A DNA stretch of 64,000 bases. Source: Desulfosporosinus cupriresistens. GTDB lineage: Bacteria > Bacillota > Desulfitobacteriia > Desulfitobacteriales > Desulfitobacteriaceae. A program made the translations under genes and the position numbers. The notes under the pieces were generated by a model, which saw only the letters and a program-made list of their open reading frames with translations, ran no database searches and was not told the origin of the DNA. Shown one piece after another: positions 24,760 to 34,568 of the stretch. How positions within the stretch are numbered: the first letter of the stretch is position 1; each line of letters starts with the position of its first letter. The stretch lies in the NCBI RefSeq assembly GCF_001707885.1, contig NZ_MASS01000019.1, forward strand, positions 1 to 64,000, in the 5' to 3' direction.

Positions 24760-26508
24760 ATGGAGTTAATTAAACTAAACAGAGCTGATTTACTGGGAGA
24801 ACTTGAGGAAGAATTCTGGAAAGGTCAAATTTATACGAATTTTCCTCGCCTTAGGCTTTTAGCTACGCTCCTTCTTATTTGTGATATAATCCTTTTATTT
24901 GTGGATCATGGTAATTATCAGAAGGGTCTATGGCTGAGTACACCGGGTTATAAGTTATTATTTTATTCACATCTTGGATTAGGTGGAGGCATGCTATTAT
25001 TTACCGCTCTCTATTGGAATACTAAGCTCCCTTCTGCTGATGATGTGAAATGGATACATAAAATTTATGAGAATTTCTTTGCTTTTTTTTGCTTGTTCAT
25101 TTGTACGATTACTTCTGGGTGGATTGATCAGCTAATTCATGGACAATTGACGGTATACATCTTAGGGTGTTTTGTAATTGCGGTGTTCTTTAACCTAAAG
25201 CCGAAAGTGAGCATAGGAGTTTATGCCATTTCTTATTTGATTTTAATATTGGAAATAACACATCAGCAACCTAATGTAGATGTTCTAAAAGGTCATTATA
25301 TCAATGTGTCCTTGATTATTATAATCGCTTGGTTTTTATCGTTTACGCTATATAAATTTAGAGTTCAAGAATTTTTTAATCAAAGTCACTTTGAGTGGTT
25401 GGTTAAAGAACGAACGACAGAATTGGAAGGAATAAACCAGCAGCTCATCAAAGAGGTCGGAGAACGTAAGCAGATTGAAGAAAAGGTCCTACGACTAGCA
25501 TCAATCGTTGAATCGACAGATGATGGAATCATAGGGATGACCCTTGATGGAATTATTATCGACTGGAATAGAGGAGCAGAGTGCATTTACGGGTACACTG
25601 AAGCGGAAATTATAGGGGAGCCGATTAAAAAAATAATTCCTCTCGACAAACAGCTTGAGTTTGATAAAGTTTTACAAATTATTTTTCACGGAATGCCCGT
25701 GACACATTATGAAGCAATACGTCAAAGGAAAGACGGAAAGTTTATTCATGTTTATTTGACGGTGTCACCTATTAAGGGTCATAATGGCGAAATTATTGGT
25801 GCCTCAACAATTGTCAAGGATGTTACTGCACAAAAGAAGTTGGAGAAAGAAATGACACGGATGGATCAGATGAACCTGGTCGGTGAAATGGCGGCAAGTA
25901 TTGGTCACGAAGTTAGAAATCCGATGACAACCGTCAGAGGCTTTTTGCAACTCATCCAGGAACATAAAAGTTTCGATAAATACAGCGATTATATTCCTCT
26001 CATGATAAGTGAACTTGATCGAGCGAATTCAATTATTACTAAATTTCTATCGATAAGTCGTACTAAAACAACAGAACTCGCTCTGCATAATCTGAATGAT
26101 ATTATAGAAAGCATCTTACCGCTTGTTCAAGTTGATGCCATTCGTGGCGACAATTTAGTAACTGCTGAATTAGGAATACTCCCGGATTTACTCTTAGACG
26201 AAAAAGAGATTCTCCAGATGATCCTCAATTTAACGCGAAATGGGCTGGAAGCAATGGAGGAAGAGGGGTCTCTTGTAATAAAAACCCTATTCGAGGACAA
26301 TGAAGTGGTCTTAGCCATACAGGATAAAGGGAAGGGCATCGCACCAGAAATCATGGATTCATTAGGGACTCCTTTTTTTACTACCAAGGAGAAAGGCACA
26401 GGTTTAGGTTTGGCTGTATGTTATGGAATCGCTACCCGGCATAACGCTAAAATTAAGGTGGGAACCAGCCCGAATGGATCGACATTCTTTGTCAAGTTTA
26501 AGGTCTAG
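24760..26508 (+). CDS. Membrane PAS sensor histidine kinase
   Basis: The 582-aa protein has six hydrophobic segments in residues 20-210 and a coiled linker. A PAS domain spans about 245-365 (STDDGIIGMTLDGIIIDWN). The HisKA box is GHEVRNPMTTVRGFLQLI, with the phospho-His in GHEVRNP. A HATPase domain follows, with LNLTRNGLEAM (N box), DKGKGIA and KGTGLGLAV (G2). No response regulator is adjacent. The layout resembles orphan kinases feeding Spo0A, such as KinB/KinD, but that role is inferred. Confidence 0.88.
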   Translation: MELIKLNRADLLGELEEEFWKGQIYTNFPRLRLLATLLLICDIILLFVDHGNYQKGLWLSTPGYKLLFYSHLGLGGGMLLFTALYWNTKLPSADDVKWIHKIYENFFAFFCLFICTITSGWIDQLIHGQLTVYILGCFVIAVFFNLKPKVSIGVYAISYLILILEITHQQPNVDVLKGHYINVSLIIIIAWFLSFTLYKFRVQEFFNQSHFEWLVKERTTELEGINQQLIKEVGERKQIEEKVLRLASIVESTDDGIIGMTLDGIIIDWNRGAECIYGYTEAEIIGEPIKKIIPLDKQLEFDKVLQIIFHGMPVTHYEAIRQRKDGKFIHVYLTVSPIKGHNGEIIGASTIVKDVTAQKKLEKEMTRMDQMNLVGEMAASIGHEVRNPMTTVRGFLQLIQEHKSFDKYSDYIPLMISELDRANSIITKFLSISRTKTTELALHNLNDIIESILPLVQVDAIRGDNLVTAELGILPDLLLDEKEILQMILNLTRNGLEAMEEEGSLVIKTLFEDNEVVLAIQDKGKGIAPEIMDSLGTPFFTTKEKGTGLGLAVCYGIATRHNAKIKVGTSPNGSTFFVKFKV

Positions 26509-26628
26509 ATCGATTTGCATTGAGAGCTCCTGAAGGGTACAATATGCCATATATAGAATATTTTATGGTTTCTTGGCCAAGCTTTTTAGAGTGATGTAAA
26601 AGTAGAACTTATTTTCTCGATAAAAAAA

Positions 26629-26658
26629 TTTGACCTTTACTGACCATTGTACTAAAAT
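26629..26658 (+). promoter_or_regulatory. clpP promoter with CtsR-like operator
   Basis: TTGACC (26630-26635) and TAAAAT (26653-26658) are 17 bases apart. Overlapping the -35, TTTGACC-TTT-ACTGACC at 26629-26645 matches the reverse complement of the CtsR heptad repeat (GGTCAAA-NAN-GGTCAAA), with two mismatches in the second half. Repression by CtsR and induction by heat are expected. The ctsR gene is not in the window. Confidence 0.65.
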
Positions 26659-26731
26659 AAAGTTAATCGGTGAGAATATACTAAGTTGGATTGCAGTAAT
26701 AAATAATAAAGACGAATAGGGGGAATTATAA

Positions 26732-27349
26732 ATGGGTTATCTAGTCCCAATGGTCGTTGAACAAACCAATCGTGGGGAGCGCTCCTACGATATTTACTCG
26801 CGTCTTTTAAAAGATCGTATTATCTTTCTCGGGGGTGCAATTGATGATGATGTGTCCAATCTGGTTGTAGCCCAAATGCTTTTCCTCGAAGCAGAAGATC
26901 CAGAAAAAGATATCAATCTATATATCAATAGCCCCGGTGGTTCAATCACAGCTGGAATGGCCATTTACGACACCATGCAGTATATACGCTCGGATGTCCG
27001 CACGATCTGTATTGGGATGGCAGCTAGTATGGGGGCATTCCTCCTTACAGCGGGTGCAAAAGGGAAGAGGGTTGCTCTTCCTAACTCAGAGGTTCTGATT
27101 CATCAGCCATTGATTGGTGGTCACGGACTTTCTGGACAAGCGACCGAGATTGAAATTCATGCTAAACAGTTGCTCAGAACCAAGGCAAAGATGAATAAAA
27201 TCCTTTCGGAAAGAACTGGCCAGCCATTAGAGAAAATTGAGAAAGACACAGAGCGGGATTACTACATGACTGCCGAAGAAGCAAAAGAATATGGTCTAGT
27301 CGATCAGATCTTAGAGAAGTTGGAACCTACTAACGAAACCAAGAAGTAG
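26732..27349 (+). CDS. clpP: ATP-dependent Clp protease proteolytic subunit
   Basis: This 205-aa serine peptidase forms a barrel that degrades proteins fed by Clp ATPases. The nucleophile is Ser99 in GMAASMGAF, the His is His124 in EVLIHQPL, and the Asp lies in [25 protein letters not shown] is also diagnostic. The ATG follows AGGGGGA. It stands alone, with its own promoter and terminator and no clpX in the window. Confidence 0.97.
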   Translation: MGYLVPMVVEQTNRGERSYDIYSRLLKDRIIFLGGAIDDDVSNLVVAQMLFLEAEDPEKDINLYINSPGGSITAGMAIYDTMQYIRSDVRTICIGMAASMGAFLLTAGAKGKRVALPNSEVLIHQPLIGGHGLSGQATEIEIHAKQLLRTKAKMNKILSERTGQPLEKIEKDTERDYYMTAEEAKEYGLVDQILEKLEPTNETKK

Positions 27350-27368
27350 ATAAGTGAAAAGAACAAAA

Positions 27369-27412
27369 ACAAACTGCGAGAGTTTTTAATGGCTCTTGCG
27401 GTTTGTTTTTTT
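27369..27412 (+). terminator. Terminator of clpP
   Basis: CAAACTGCGAGAG (27370-27382) pairs with CTCTTGCGGTTTG (27393-27405), followed by seven T. Repeat copy C begins a few bases downstream. Confidence 0.88.
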
Positions 27413-27418
27413 ATAATT

Positions 27419-27584
27419 ATCAAAAAGTATAACTTCGTCACATACTGTAAGAAAGTTAACACGCGCGAAGGCAGTGTCTTCTGTAGCATAAGTGCAACTA
27501 AGGCGGCCGCCTGCGCTAAGGCTGCAAGAAAGTTAACACGTGCGAAGACTGTGACTTCGTGGGCGCCAGCCAAGTTTTCTTTAT
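27419..27584 (+). repeat. Dispersed mosaic repeat, copy C
   Basis: It starts with AAAAAGTATAAC, a decayed form of the opening hairpin. It has two GCGAAG-N-CTTC modules on either side of the block GCATAAGTGCAACTAAGGCG and ends GCGCCAGCCAAGTTT within 27562-27584. It has the same orientation and order as copies A and B. Confidence 0.85.
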
Positions 27585-27833
27585 TGGATAAAAAATTTCG
27601 ACAGGAATATTCATTTTCTATGTCGAAATACATATTTTAGGGCAGTAATATATCGTTCAGCTCAATAGTCTAAATGCACGGTGAAACTTTAATTAAGAAC
27701 GGTTAATAACTAGTGATTAAAAAATATAAGAACATAATGAATAACCTATTTAGAGTGAAAACATATGGATTAGATTTCTGAAGAAGAACTATTATTCAAG
27801 TTAGGCAATAATTCGTTTAAAGGAGTGAAAGAG

Positions 27834-29555
27834 ATGAATTTAAGAAATAGGAGACTTGGAGTCCAAGTCACGGCCTTAATGATGTTTATTGCTTTGGCAG
27901 CAGGCGTCGTAGGAGCAATTGGGATCTATGGTATGTCCCAAATGCATAATGCTTCGGATCAGGTTTATCAGCAGGATGTGGTTCCCATGGACTTACTCTC
28001 ACAGATGCATTTTGATGCTCAGGTCTATAGGACAAATGTTGTCTTAGCTGTTAGCGCACGGAATCCTCAAGAACGTCAGAATTTCTTGAATAAAGTAGAT
28101 CAGAAAAAGGATTCAATGATAGCAGAGACTGCCAAGTTCGAAGCTGTTTCAAGGTCGCCAGAAGAAGATGCGTCATGGAAACAATTTAAAACCGCCTGGA
28201 ATGATTATGTAGTGTCATCTCAAGTTACGATTCAAGATTCTATAAATGGAAGAAGAGATGAAGCTTTAACCAATATGTATGAGGTAGACGGACCTAAAAA
28301 CCAGTTGGCGGGAGATATTATCCAAAAGATGGTTGACTCTAGATTGGATAGAGTGAATACGCACAGTACAGAAACTACGAGTCTGATCTTCAAAAAAGCC
28401 TCGTTTGTTTCGGTGATCCTTGTCATAATTGATGTCTTAGTTAGTATTGTCATCGGCTGGGTGTTAAGCCGGGCTCTCGGCAATATGATGCACCATTTGC
28501 TGGTCAATGCCAACGAAATCGCTGCCGGGGATATTGCTCGGAAAAAGAAGGCCCCTTGGAAAGCGTGGAACCATGAAGGAGTAGAATTACATAAGGCCTT
28601 CGGTGATATGGTTCTCTCTTTGAGGGGCACAATGACAAAAGTAGTCGACATGGCCAATCAAGTAGCACAAACCGCTCAAGAGATGCGCCAAGGTGCCGAA
28701 CAATCAGCTCAGGCCGCTGAACAAGTTGCGACATCGGCGACCGAAATGGCGACCGATGCTCAAATGCAAGTTAAGGAAATGACAGAGAACCATGAACGGA
28801 TGAGCTTAGTGATTGATGAGTTAAAGCAGACTGAGCAGCACGCCGGAAAAGTAAGTCGTGCATCCAGGCGTTCTGCTGAACTTTCTAGCGATGGAAATCG
28901 TGCCCTTGGACAAGTGGTTAATCAAATGGCTGAAATTGAGAGTCAGGTCCACAGTTTGAGCCAGGTGATTGGAGAAGTGGATGAAAAATCAGAGGAGATC
29001 GCCAAAACGGTGCAAATTATCGACAATATTGCGCAACAAACGAATCTCTTAGCATTAAACGCGGCAATTGAAGCGGCACGTGCTGGAGAAAATGGCCGGG
29101 GATTTGCTGTTGTGGCAGAGGAAGTCCGTAAACTTGCCGAGCAAGTTCAAACGAGCTTGGTCGATATTTCTCAGAGAGTACAGGAAATGCAACAGGCTTC
29201 GCGGAGCGCTCATCAAGGGATGAAAACTAGCGTGGATAGTGTAAATCAAGGTAGTGCTTACTTAAAAGAGATCGCCCATCAATTCACTGTAATTCTTGAT
29301 TCTGTAGAAGAAAGTGCTGGATTAGCCCAAGATATTGAAGTTACTGTTCAGAAAGTCCAACAAGACGGGGAACAAATTAAAGTCGGTATGCAAACGGTTG
29401 TGAATCAAGCCGAATCCACCTCAGCAGGCACTCAAACTACAGCTGCTGCCGCCGAGGAACAAAACGCTTCTGTCGAAGAATTATTTGCCTCTGCAGAAAG
29501 CCTAGACGTTTTGGCCAAGGATTTAAAGCAGTTAATCTCGCACTTCAAGATTTGA
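27834..29555 (+). CDS. Methyl-accepting chemotaxis protein
   Basis: This 573-aa transmembrane chemoreceptor has a first helix at about 10-32, a four-helix-bundle-like sensor (about 35-185), a second helix (about 190-212), HAMP, and a long signalling domain with the hairpin tip [20 protein letters not shown] that contacts CheA/CheW. The C-terminus is typical but lacks a CheR-tethering pentapeptide. ATG 27834 is preferred; the GTG at 27825 overlaps AAAGGAG. Che genes are not in the window, so it joins a system encoded elsewhere. Confidence 0.92.
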   Translation: MNLRNRRLGVQVTALMMFIALAAGVVGAIGIYGMSQMHNASDQVYQQDVVPMDLLSQMHFDAQVYRTNVVLAVSARNPQERQNFLNKVDQKKDSMIAETAKFEAVSRSPEEDASWKQFKTAWNDYVVSSQVTIQDSINGRRDEALTNMYEVDGPKNQLAGDIIQKMVDSRLDRVNTHSTETTSLIFKKASFVSVILVIIDVLVSIVIGWVLSRALGNMMHHLLVNANEIAAGDIARKKKAPWKAWNHEGVELHKAFGDMVLSLRGTMTKVVDMANQVAQTAQEMRQGAEQSAQAAEQVATSATEMATDAQMQVKEMTENHERMSLVIDELKQTEQHAGKVSRASRRSAELSSDGNRALGQVVNQMAEIESQVHSLSQVIGEVDEKSEEIAKTVQIIDNIAQQTNLLALNAAIEAARAGENGRGFAVVAEEVRKLAEQVQTSLVDISQRVQEMQQASRSAHQGMKTSVDSVNQGSAYLKEIAHQFTVILDSVEESAGLAQDIEVTVQKVQQDGEQIKVGMQTVVNQAESTSAGTQTTAAAAEEQNASVEELFASAESLDVLAKDLKQLISHFKI

Positions 29556-29840
29556 GTCTAAGTAAATCAAGAAACGTCTAAGTTTTTTCATGGATTTAGT
29601 ATGGTTGGACTAAGTTCAAGCATGCATTACCTATCCAGGTATGCTTTGGAAGGGGATGTGTGAAAACTCAGTCTCCAAAATTTCAAGTGGTTACAACAAT
29701 CAATAAGCGTCCTCATTTCACTATTAAAGTGGAGTGAGGACGCTTGTGTTTTGATGATATAGAAGCAAAAGTGGGGATGTGAAAAATATAGTAACAAGTT
29801 TTAGCACAGCCCCTTTTATTGTAATTTCTTACAGTTTTCT
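29556..29840 (+). other. Intergenic region between MCP and galU
   Basis: Besides the hairpin at 29704-29745, AAGCAT...ATGCTT near 29619-29645 may form a weak stem. No gene is seen. Confidence 0.5.
29704..29751 (+). terminator. Terminator after the chemoreceptor
   Basis: AAGCGTCCTCA (29704-29714) pairs with TGAGGACGCTT (29735-29745), with an inner CACT/AGTG pairing and a GTGTTTT tail. Confidence 0.8.
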
Positions 29841-29869
29841 TTGACAAACAGCAGGTATAGATATATAAA
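29841..29869 (+). promoter_or_regulatory. SigA-type promoter of galU
   Basis: TTGACA (29841-29846) and TATAAA (29864-29869) are 17 bases apart. The leader to galU is about 190 bases. A small hairpin around TGGGCCC...GGACCCA lies near 29934-29955; no known riboswitch was recognised in it. Confidence 0.8.
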
Positions 29870-30062
29870 TGTCGAAAGAATACTTGTTAGCTTATAAAGG
29901 TAAAGGACTCTCTTAGGGATGGGCAGGAAGTCTGGGCCCATGAAAAGGACCCACAAAAGTTATACTTTTCAATTGTATAGGTAATAGGCGAATTAGTTGA
30001 GTTGTTTTTATATATACATAAAAGGTAAAAATGAATTGTAGTATTAAAAGGAGAGTAGAAAG

Positions 30063-30947
30063 ATGCGTAAAATTCGTAAAGCAGTGATACCAGCAGCCGG
30101 TCTGGGAACTCGTTTTTTACCAGCAACGAAGGCTCAACCGAAAGAGATGTTGCCGATTGTAGATAAACCAACCATTCAATATATTGTTGAAGAGGCTATT
30201 CAATCCGGGATTGAAGACATAATTATAGTTACAGGTCGCAACAAACGGGCCATCGAAGACCACTTCGATCGCTCGATGGAACTAGAGGGGTTCTTGGAAA
30301 AAAACTCCAAAGATGAACTTTTGGATTTGGTGCAAGATGTTGCTCGTATGGCAGATATTTATTACGTTCGACAAAAAGAAGCGTTGGGTTTGGGACATGC
30401 GATTTATAGTGCCCGAAAATTCATCGGTAATGAACCGTTTGCAGTTCTGCTAGGTGATGATGTCATCTATTCTGAAGTGCCTGCTTTGCGCCAAATGATG
30501 AATCATTATGAGCGTTATGGAGCAAGTATAGTTGGGGTCCAGGAAGTTCCGCTGGAGGATACGTCTAAATATGGGATCGTTGATGGTGAAAAGTTTGCCG
30601 ATCGACTATATCGAGCGAAGAATATGATGGAGAAACCTCGTTCGGAAGATGCTCCGGAGACTCGCTTAGCCATAATGGGTAGGTATATCTTAAATCCAGA
30701 GATTTTTAATATCCTGAGCGTTCTTCAGCCAGGCAAGGGTGGCGAGATTCAGCTCACGGATGGGATTAAGGAATTAGGTCGCTATCAAGAAATCCTTGCT
30801 TATGAATTTGAAGGTCGGCGCTATGACGTCGGAGATAAGCTAGGCTTTGTGGAAGCGACGATTGAATATGCATTGCGCCGAGGGGATCTTTCGGACGAGC
30901 TTATGAATTATTTAAAGGCTTTGGTTCTAAAATTTGAAATTGACTGA
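30063..30947 (+). CDS. galU: UTP-glucose-1-phosphate uridylyltransferase
   Basis: The 294-aa enzyme makes UDP-glucose, a precursor for surface glycans. It has the nucleotidyltransferase start [37 protein letters not shown] and [10 protein letters not shown], as in GalU. AAAGGAG precedes the ATG. It is the first sugar-nucleotide gene before the polysaccharide locus but has its own promoter. Confidence 0.95.
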   Translation: MRKIRKAVIPAAGLGTRFLPATKAQPKEMLPIVDKPTIQYIVEEAIQSGIEDIIIVTGRNKRAIEDHFDRSMELEGFLEKNSKDELLDLVQDVARMADIYYVRQKEALGLGHAIYSARKFIGNEPFAVLLGDDVIYSEVPALRQMMNHYERYGASIVGVQEVPLEDTSKYGIVDGEKFADRLYRAKNMMEKPRSEDAPETRLAIMGRYILNPEIFNILSVLQPGKGGEIQLTDGIKELGRYQEILAYEFEGRRYDVGDKLGFVEATIEYALRRGDLSDELMNYLKALVLKFEID

Positions 30948-31149
30948 AAGAGACGAAAAATTTATTTGGACAATGCTGCTTGATTTTCGCGAAATTTATG
31001 TACCGAAAGGAATCTCTTAGCATTTCTCAAAAATAGAGGACGGAAAATGGGCCAAGCTCTACAGCAAAAGTGACAAGCTTCTCTCCTAAAAATTGGTAAA
31101 ATACTAACGTACCAAAATACAAAAGAATTTTTAAGGAGGGAAGAGATCA

Positions 31150-31896
31150 ATGAAACCACTGATGCCAATGGACAAAAAGAGGATAGCTACCTTAGCTGGA
31201 ACGTTGGTTCTAGCTGGAGCTGTAGTTGCTGCAGGGGTTTATGGCCCAAGTGTCTGGAAAGTTTTTAGGCAACAAAGCTCCATCACTGACTCGGTAGTCA
31301 TTCAATCCCCAGCCGTTGATGGTAATACGGCAATTGATGGAGCTAAAGAAACGGTGCTGCCTGACGGCACAGCGCCACCTGAAACCGTCGCTCCGACAGC
31401 GACAGAACCCAGTACGATTAACCCGCCCCCTCAAGTCAATGCCGGTTCCAAAAATAAATATAGAGAACCGGACACCAGTCAAATTGACTTAGCCCCATCT
31501 GTGGCCACGTACTTCGGCGAAAATGCATTAAGCAATGATGCTAAAACATTAATCTTTGGCGCCGCATGGAACATCCACGAATATGTAGACGGTTATCTCT
31601 ATGGGCCGGCTGCGGGCCCTCAGTTGAATGAAGAAGATCTTAAGAAGTATATTGTGTTTCATAAAACCTTATTGGACAAGCAGTTCAAGAATGAAGCGAA
31701 TGTTTCTAAAGCAGTAGCACTCACAGGCTACTTAGATGTGCTTCTAAACAGAGGAATTGATGCGTATGATTCAAAGGATAAAACACGGATCGAACAGTTC
31801 CACCAAGAAATTCATGATCTAGATGCGCATCTCATGCGTAATGAAGTAAATTCAAAAATCTACGGGGCGACGCCGTTTGCAACCAAACGGACATAA
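31150..31896 (+). CDS. Membrane-anchored secreted protein, unknown function
   Basis: The 248-aa product has a basic start, one hydrophobic helix at about 12-33 and a Thr/Pro-rich linker (about 50-105, including TAPPETVAPTATEPSTINPP). A compact helical C-terminal domain (about 115-240) follows. AAGGAGGG is nine bases upstream. No known domain is recognised. Its build parallels the next gene, so both may be envelope proteins. Confidence 0.7.
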   Translation: MKPLMPMDKKRIATLAGTLVLAGAVVAAGVYGPSVWKVFRQQSSITDSVVIQSPAVDGNTAIDGAKETVLPDGTAPPETVAPTATEPSTINPPPQVNAGSKNKYREPDTSQIDLAPSVATYFGENALSNDAKTLIFGAAWNIHEYVDGYLYGPAAGPQLNEEDLKKYIVFHKTLLDKQFKNEANVSKAVALTGYLDVLLNRGIDAYDSKDKTRIEQFHQEIHDLDAHLMRNEVNSKIYGATPFATKRT

Positions 31897-32240
31897 TTCA
31901 GGCATTAGATGACGTAATGTAAATAGGAATGAAATGAAGCTAAGCTAGAGTATTGAAGGCGATAAGAAATACGCTGAATAGTTCAAGGTGCACAATGGCT
32001 GTTGAATTAAGTTATAACTTTACAATAAATTGACATAGCTACAATAATGTTTTGTTAAGAACATGAGGAGCTTGGACTCAATATAAATTATTAATTTGAA
32101 TTTAAAGGATTGATTTTATAAGAGTTTTTGATTTATTTATCTAAATTGAATAGGCAACTAAATCTCTTACTATGATCTTGTATTGTTTTGCAAGGTTGAA
32201 AACAAATTTAGTTGTTGGGTAAACAATAAAAATTGAATAG
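31897..32240 (+). other. AT-rich intergenic region
   Basis: No gene is seen. Two loosely paired arms, CAACTAAAT near 32153 and ATTTAGTTG near 32206, may form a long-range hairpin. A strong terminator follows. Confidence 0.5.
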
Positions 32241-32283
32241 AAAAAAGGAAGGCCTGCCCCAAGGGGACAGGCCTTCCTTTTTT
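32241..32283. terminator. Strong symmetric terminator
   Basis: AAAAAAGGAAGGCCTG pairs with CAGGCCTTCCTTTTTT around a CCCCAAGGGG-type apex. It has an A/T flank on each side and can act on both strands. Confidence 0.9.
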
Positions 32284-32387
32284 CACCAGTTTATGTTTAA
32301 TTTCTAACTCGGGAATGTGAATGTCTAATATATCCTTAAATTGGTAAAAATAATTATAAAATCCAATTGAAGGAGATTTCGGTTTGT

Positions 32388-33116
32388 ATGCGTAAAATGA
32401 ATTATTTATTTGGAGCTCTGGCTTTAGGTCTCGGCGTTTTAGTTGGAACCTTGGGTGTGTCTTTACTCACGAATTCGAGTTCCCCCACCTCGTTTATTTC
32501 CAGGCTACGTGGCCAAGACAAGATACAAACGGTTTCAGGAACAGTAAGTGACCCAGCTCGAACCTCTCCAGTCTTAAACACGGCACCGGACGCTCTATCT
32601 TCAAATAATGCTCCCTTGGATGGAGAGAGTCTAGATACACTAAATCCAGATTCAGCAGTACAAAAAAATGATGCACCTCCTCTCGATCAAAATGTAAGCG
32701 ACAAAGATATCAAGGCGTTAAACGTACTGAAACAACAAATCATTACCGACTATAAACAAGATATCGGGATTTTCTTTGGAGCTTGGAAATCTTCAGATAT
32801 CGATTCATTCCGTCTCAAACTAGCGAAAGCCTATACAGGAGAATTGCTTGAAAGACATGCGCGCCGTGCTGAAGAATACTTGGCTCAAGGTCTAGGGCTA
32901 GATGTCAGTCAAATAACGTTTGACCAGGTCGATGTTGAAAGTGCGGAGGCAAATACTGCCACAATGCGGGTTGATTACCGATATACTGCAAGAGATTATA
33001 GCTTAGCGGATGCTGCAGCAATCGGGGAAGAGCATGAACAGAATGTACATGTCCGAGTAAATTTGCTCAAACAGAATTCCCGCTGGGTGATAACAGGAGA
33101 AAGTACCGTGCAATGA
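32388..33116 (+). CDS. Membrane-anchored secreted protein, possible NTF2-like domain
   Basis: The 242-aa product has a signal-anchor (MNYLFGALALGLGVLVGTLG), a Ser/Pro/Asp-rich linker to about 105, and a C-terminal domain with alternating strands (VDYRYTARDYSL and VHVRVNLLKQNSRWVITGE) that resembles NTF2/IMS-type folds. The fold is a guess. ATG 32388 follows AAGGAG. The protein shares its layout but not its sequence with the gene at 31150. Its own terminator follows. Confidence 0.65.
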   Translation: MRKMNYLFGALALGLGVLVGTLGVSLLTNSSSPTSFISRLRGQDKIQTVSGTVSDPARTSPVLNTAPDALSSNNAPLDGESLDTLNPDSAVQKNDAPPLDQNVSDKDIKALNVLKQQIITDYKQDIGIFFGAWKSSDIDSFRLKLAKAYTGELLERHARRAEEYLAQGLGLDVSQITFDQVDVESAEANTATMRVDYRYTARDYSLADAAAIGEEHEQNVHVRVNLLKQNSRWVITGESTVQ

Positions 33117-33120
33117 AGGT

Positions 33121-33153
33121 AAGGACTACTATAAAATATGGTAGTCCTTTTTA
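33121..33153 (+). terminator. Intrinsic terminator
   Basis: AAGGACTAC pairs with GTAGTCCTT across an AT-rich loop, followed by TTTTT. Confidence 0.85.
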
Positions 33154-33307
33154 GTACCCAGTTTTCATTAGGCAAAAAAGTAGGCTGTATGATAGACTAA
33201 TACTTGGCAAAGGATAGTTAATCTATGACTCAATGACTTACACATTATTAGGTTGAATCTTAGCATGGATTTTAGAGATTTAGGCTAGTTCTTTTGAGGA
33301 AGGGAAA

Positions 33308-34447
33308 ATGGCTAACATGAATAATGCTAATGCAACTAACCACAAGAAACAGGATACGATTGAGCAGATTAATTTCCTCAGGGCATTCGGCGTCTTAGCG
33401 GTTATCGCTATTCATGCGACAGGTTATTTTACAGAAATCAAAAAATTTAATAACTTGGTACTTATAAATCTGTTGACAGATGTATTTTCCCAATTTGCAG
33501 TGCCCTTGTTTATCCTGATTTCCGGTTTTGTATTGGCCAGAAATTATCGTAATAACTTTCCGATTAGACAATTCTACAAAAAAAGAATACGTTCAATTAT
33601 TCCCCAATACTTAATTTTCTCAGTTCTTTATACTTGCTTCATTAATTCAGAAGTCATGAGAAATAACGCACTCAGTACGAATGTAACCCTAATTCTTCGG
33701 AATATCTGGCAGTCAGATGCTTCCTACCACCTATGGTTTTTTGCCATAATAATTCAGTGTTATATTTTTTATCCGTTTATTATTAAGATTTATGATCACT
33801 TTAAAATAAGAAACAGAGCCGAATTATTGATTTCTTTAATGTTAGTAATTCAGGTGGCATTCATGGTTGGTAAACACACCCCGTATTTAGCTGCTACAAA
33901 GATTAACTTTATAGCATACCTATTTTATTTTGGTTTAGGAATCTATAGTTGTGACCACTACGAAAAGTTAAAGAGCGGATTTAATCGTCTTACGCCCCTT
34001 TTTTTAGCAACTACGTTAGCTTTAACAATAGGAGCTAGTTATTTTATAATCGTTGGTCTGACTACGGGTTATAGATACAATACGATACCTAATTATTATT
34101 TTATTGGTTCAGAACTAATTTACCCTATTTTGAGGATCTCAAGCTTTCTACTGCTATTTAATCTGGCCAATAATTTGGTTCGGAAAAAGAGCATTGTTGC
34201 TAAAGCTCTTTATAAAATAGGGGATTACTCCTTTGGAATATACCTAATACACATCTTCTTTAACCAATCTGCAATAAAGATACTCAAGAACTATAATATC
34301 AACTATAATAATTGGCAATTTTATCTAATCATCTTTGTCGTGCCCCTTGTTCTTAGTTACATGTCGGTAAGATTGATCACTTACTTACCTTATAGTTACT
34401 ATATCATTGGCTACATGAATAAAAGCAGAAACAACAAAAGGACTTGA
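33308..34447 (+). CDS. Acyltransferase family 3 membrane protein
   Basis: This 379-aa protein has about ten membrane helices and the family-3 acyltransferase start INFLRAFGVLAVIAIHATGY, with its catalytic-type His, plus PLFILISGFVLA. Such enzymes O-acetylate or otherwise acylate surface sugars. The gene is clearly richer in A and T than its neighbours, which suggests separate acquisition. It opens the polysaccharide locus but is separated from the next gene by 121 bases. Confidence 0.82.
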   Translation: MANMNNANATNHKKQDTIEQINFLRAFGVLAVIAIHATGYFTEIKKFNNLVLINLLTDVFSQFAVPLFILISGFVLARNYRNNFPIRQFYKKRIRSIIPQYLIFSVLYTCFINSEVMRNNALSTNVTLILRNIWQSDASYHLWFFAIIIQCYIFYPFIIKIYDHFKIRNRAELLISLMLVIQVAFMVGKHTPYLAATKINFIAYLFYFGLGIYSCDHYEKLKSGFNRLTPLFLATTLALTIGASYFIIVGLTTGYRYNTIPNYYFIGSELIYPILRISSFLLLFNLANNLVRKKSIVAKALYKIGDYSFGIYLIHIFFNQSAIKILKNYNINYNNWQFYLIIFVVPLVLSYMSVRLITYLPYSYYIIGYMNKSRNNKRT

Positions 34448-34568
34448 ATCGAAGGCGAAATTGTTAACGGCATGTTCAAAGCGAATAGTTGTAAAACCAT
34501 TTAAGTTGTAGTAAACTTTAGAACGATAAAACTTACTGACTGGTTTGATCGAAAAGGGGCTGAGCTAG

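Noticed and set aside
27389..27640. Open frame of 83 codons on the plus strand
   Set aside because: It begins inside the clpP terminator and translates repeat copy C.
29870..30060. Possible riboswitch in the galU leader
   Set aside because: There is one small imperfect hairpin but no known riboswitch motif and no terminator before galU.
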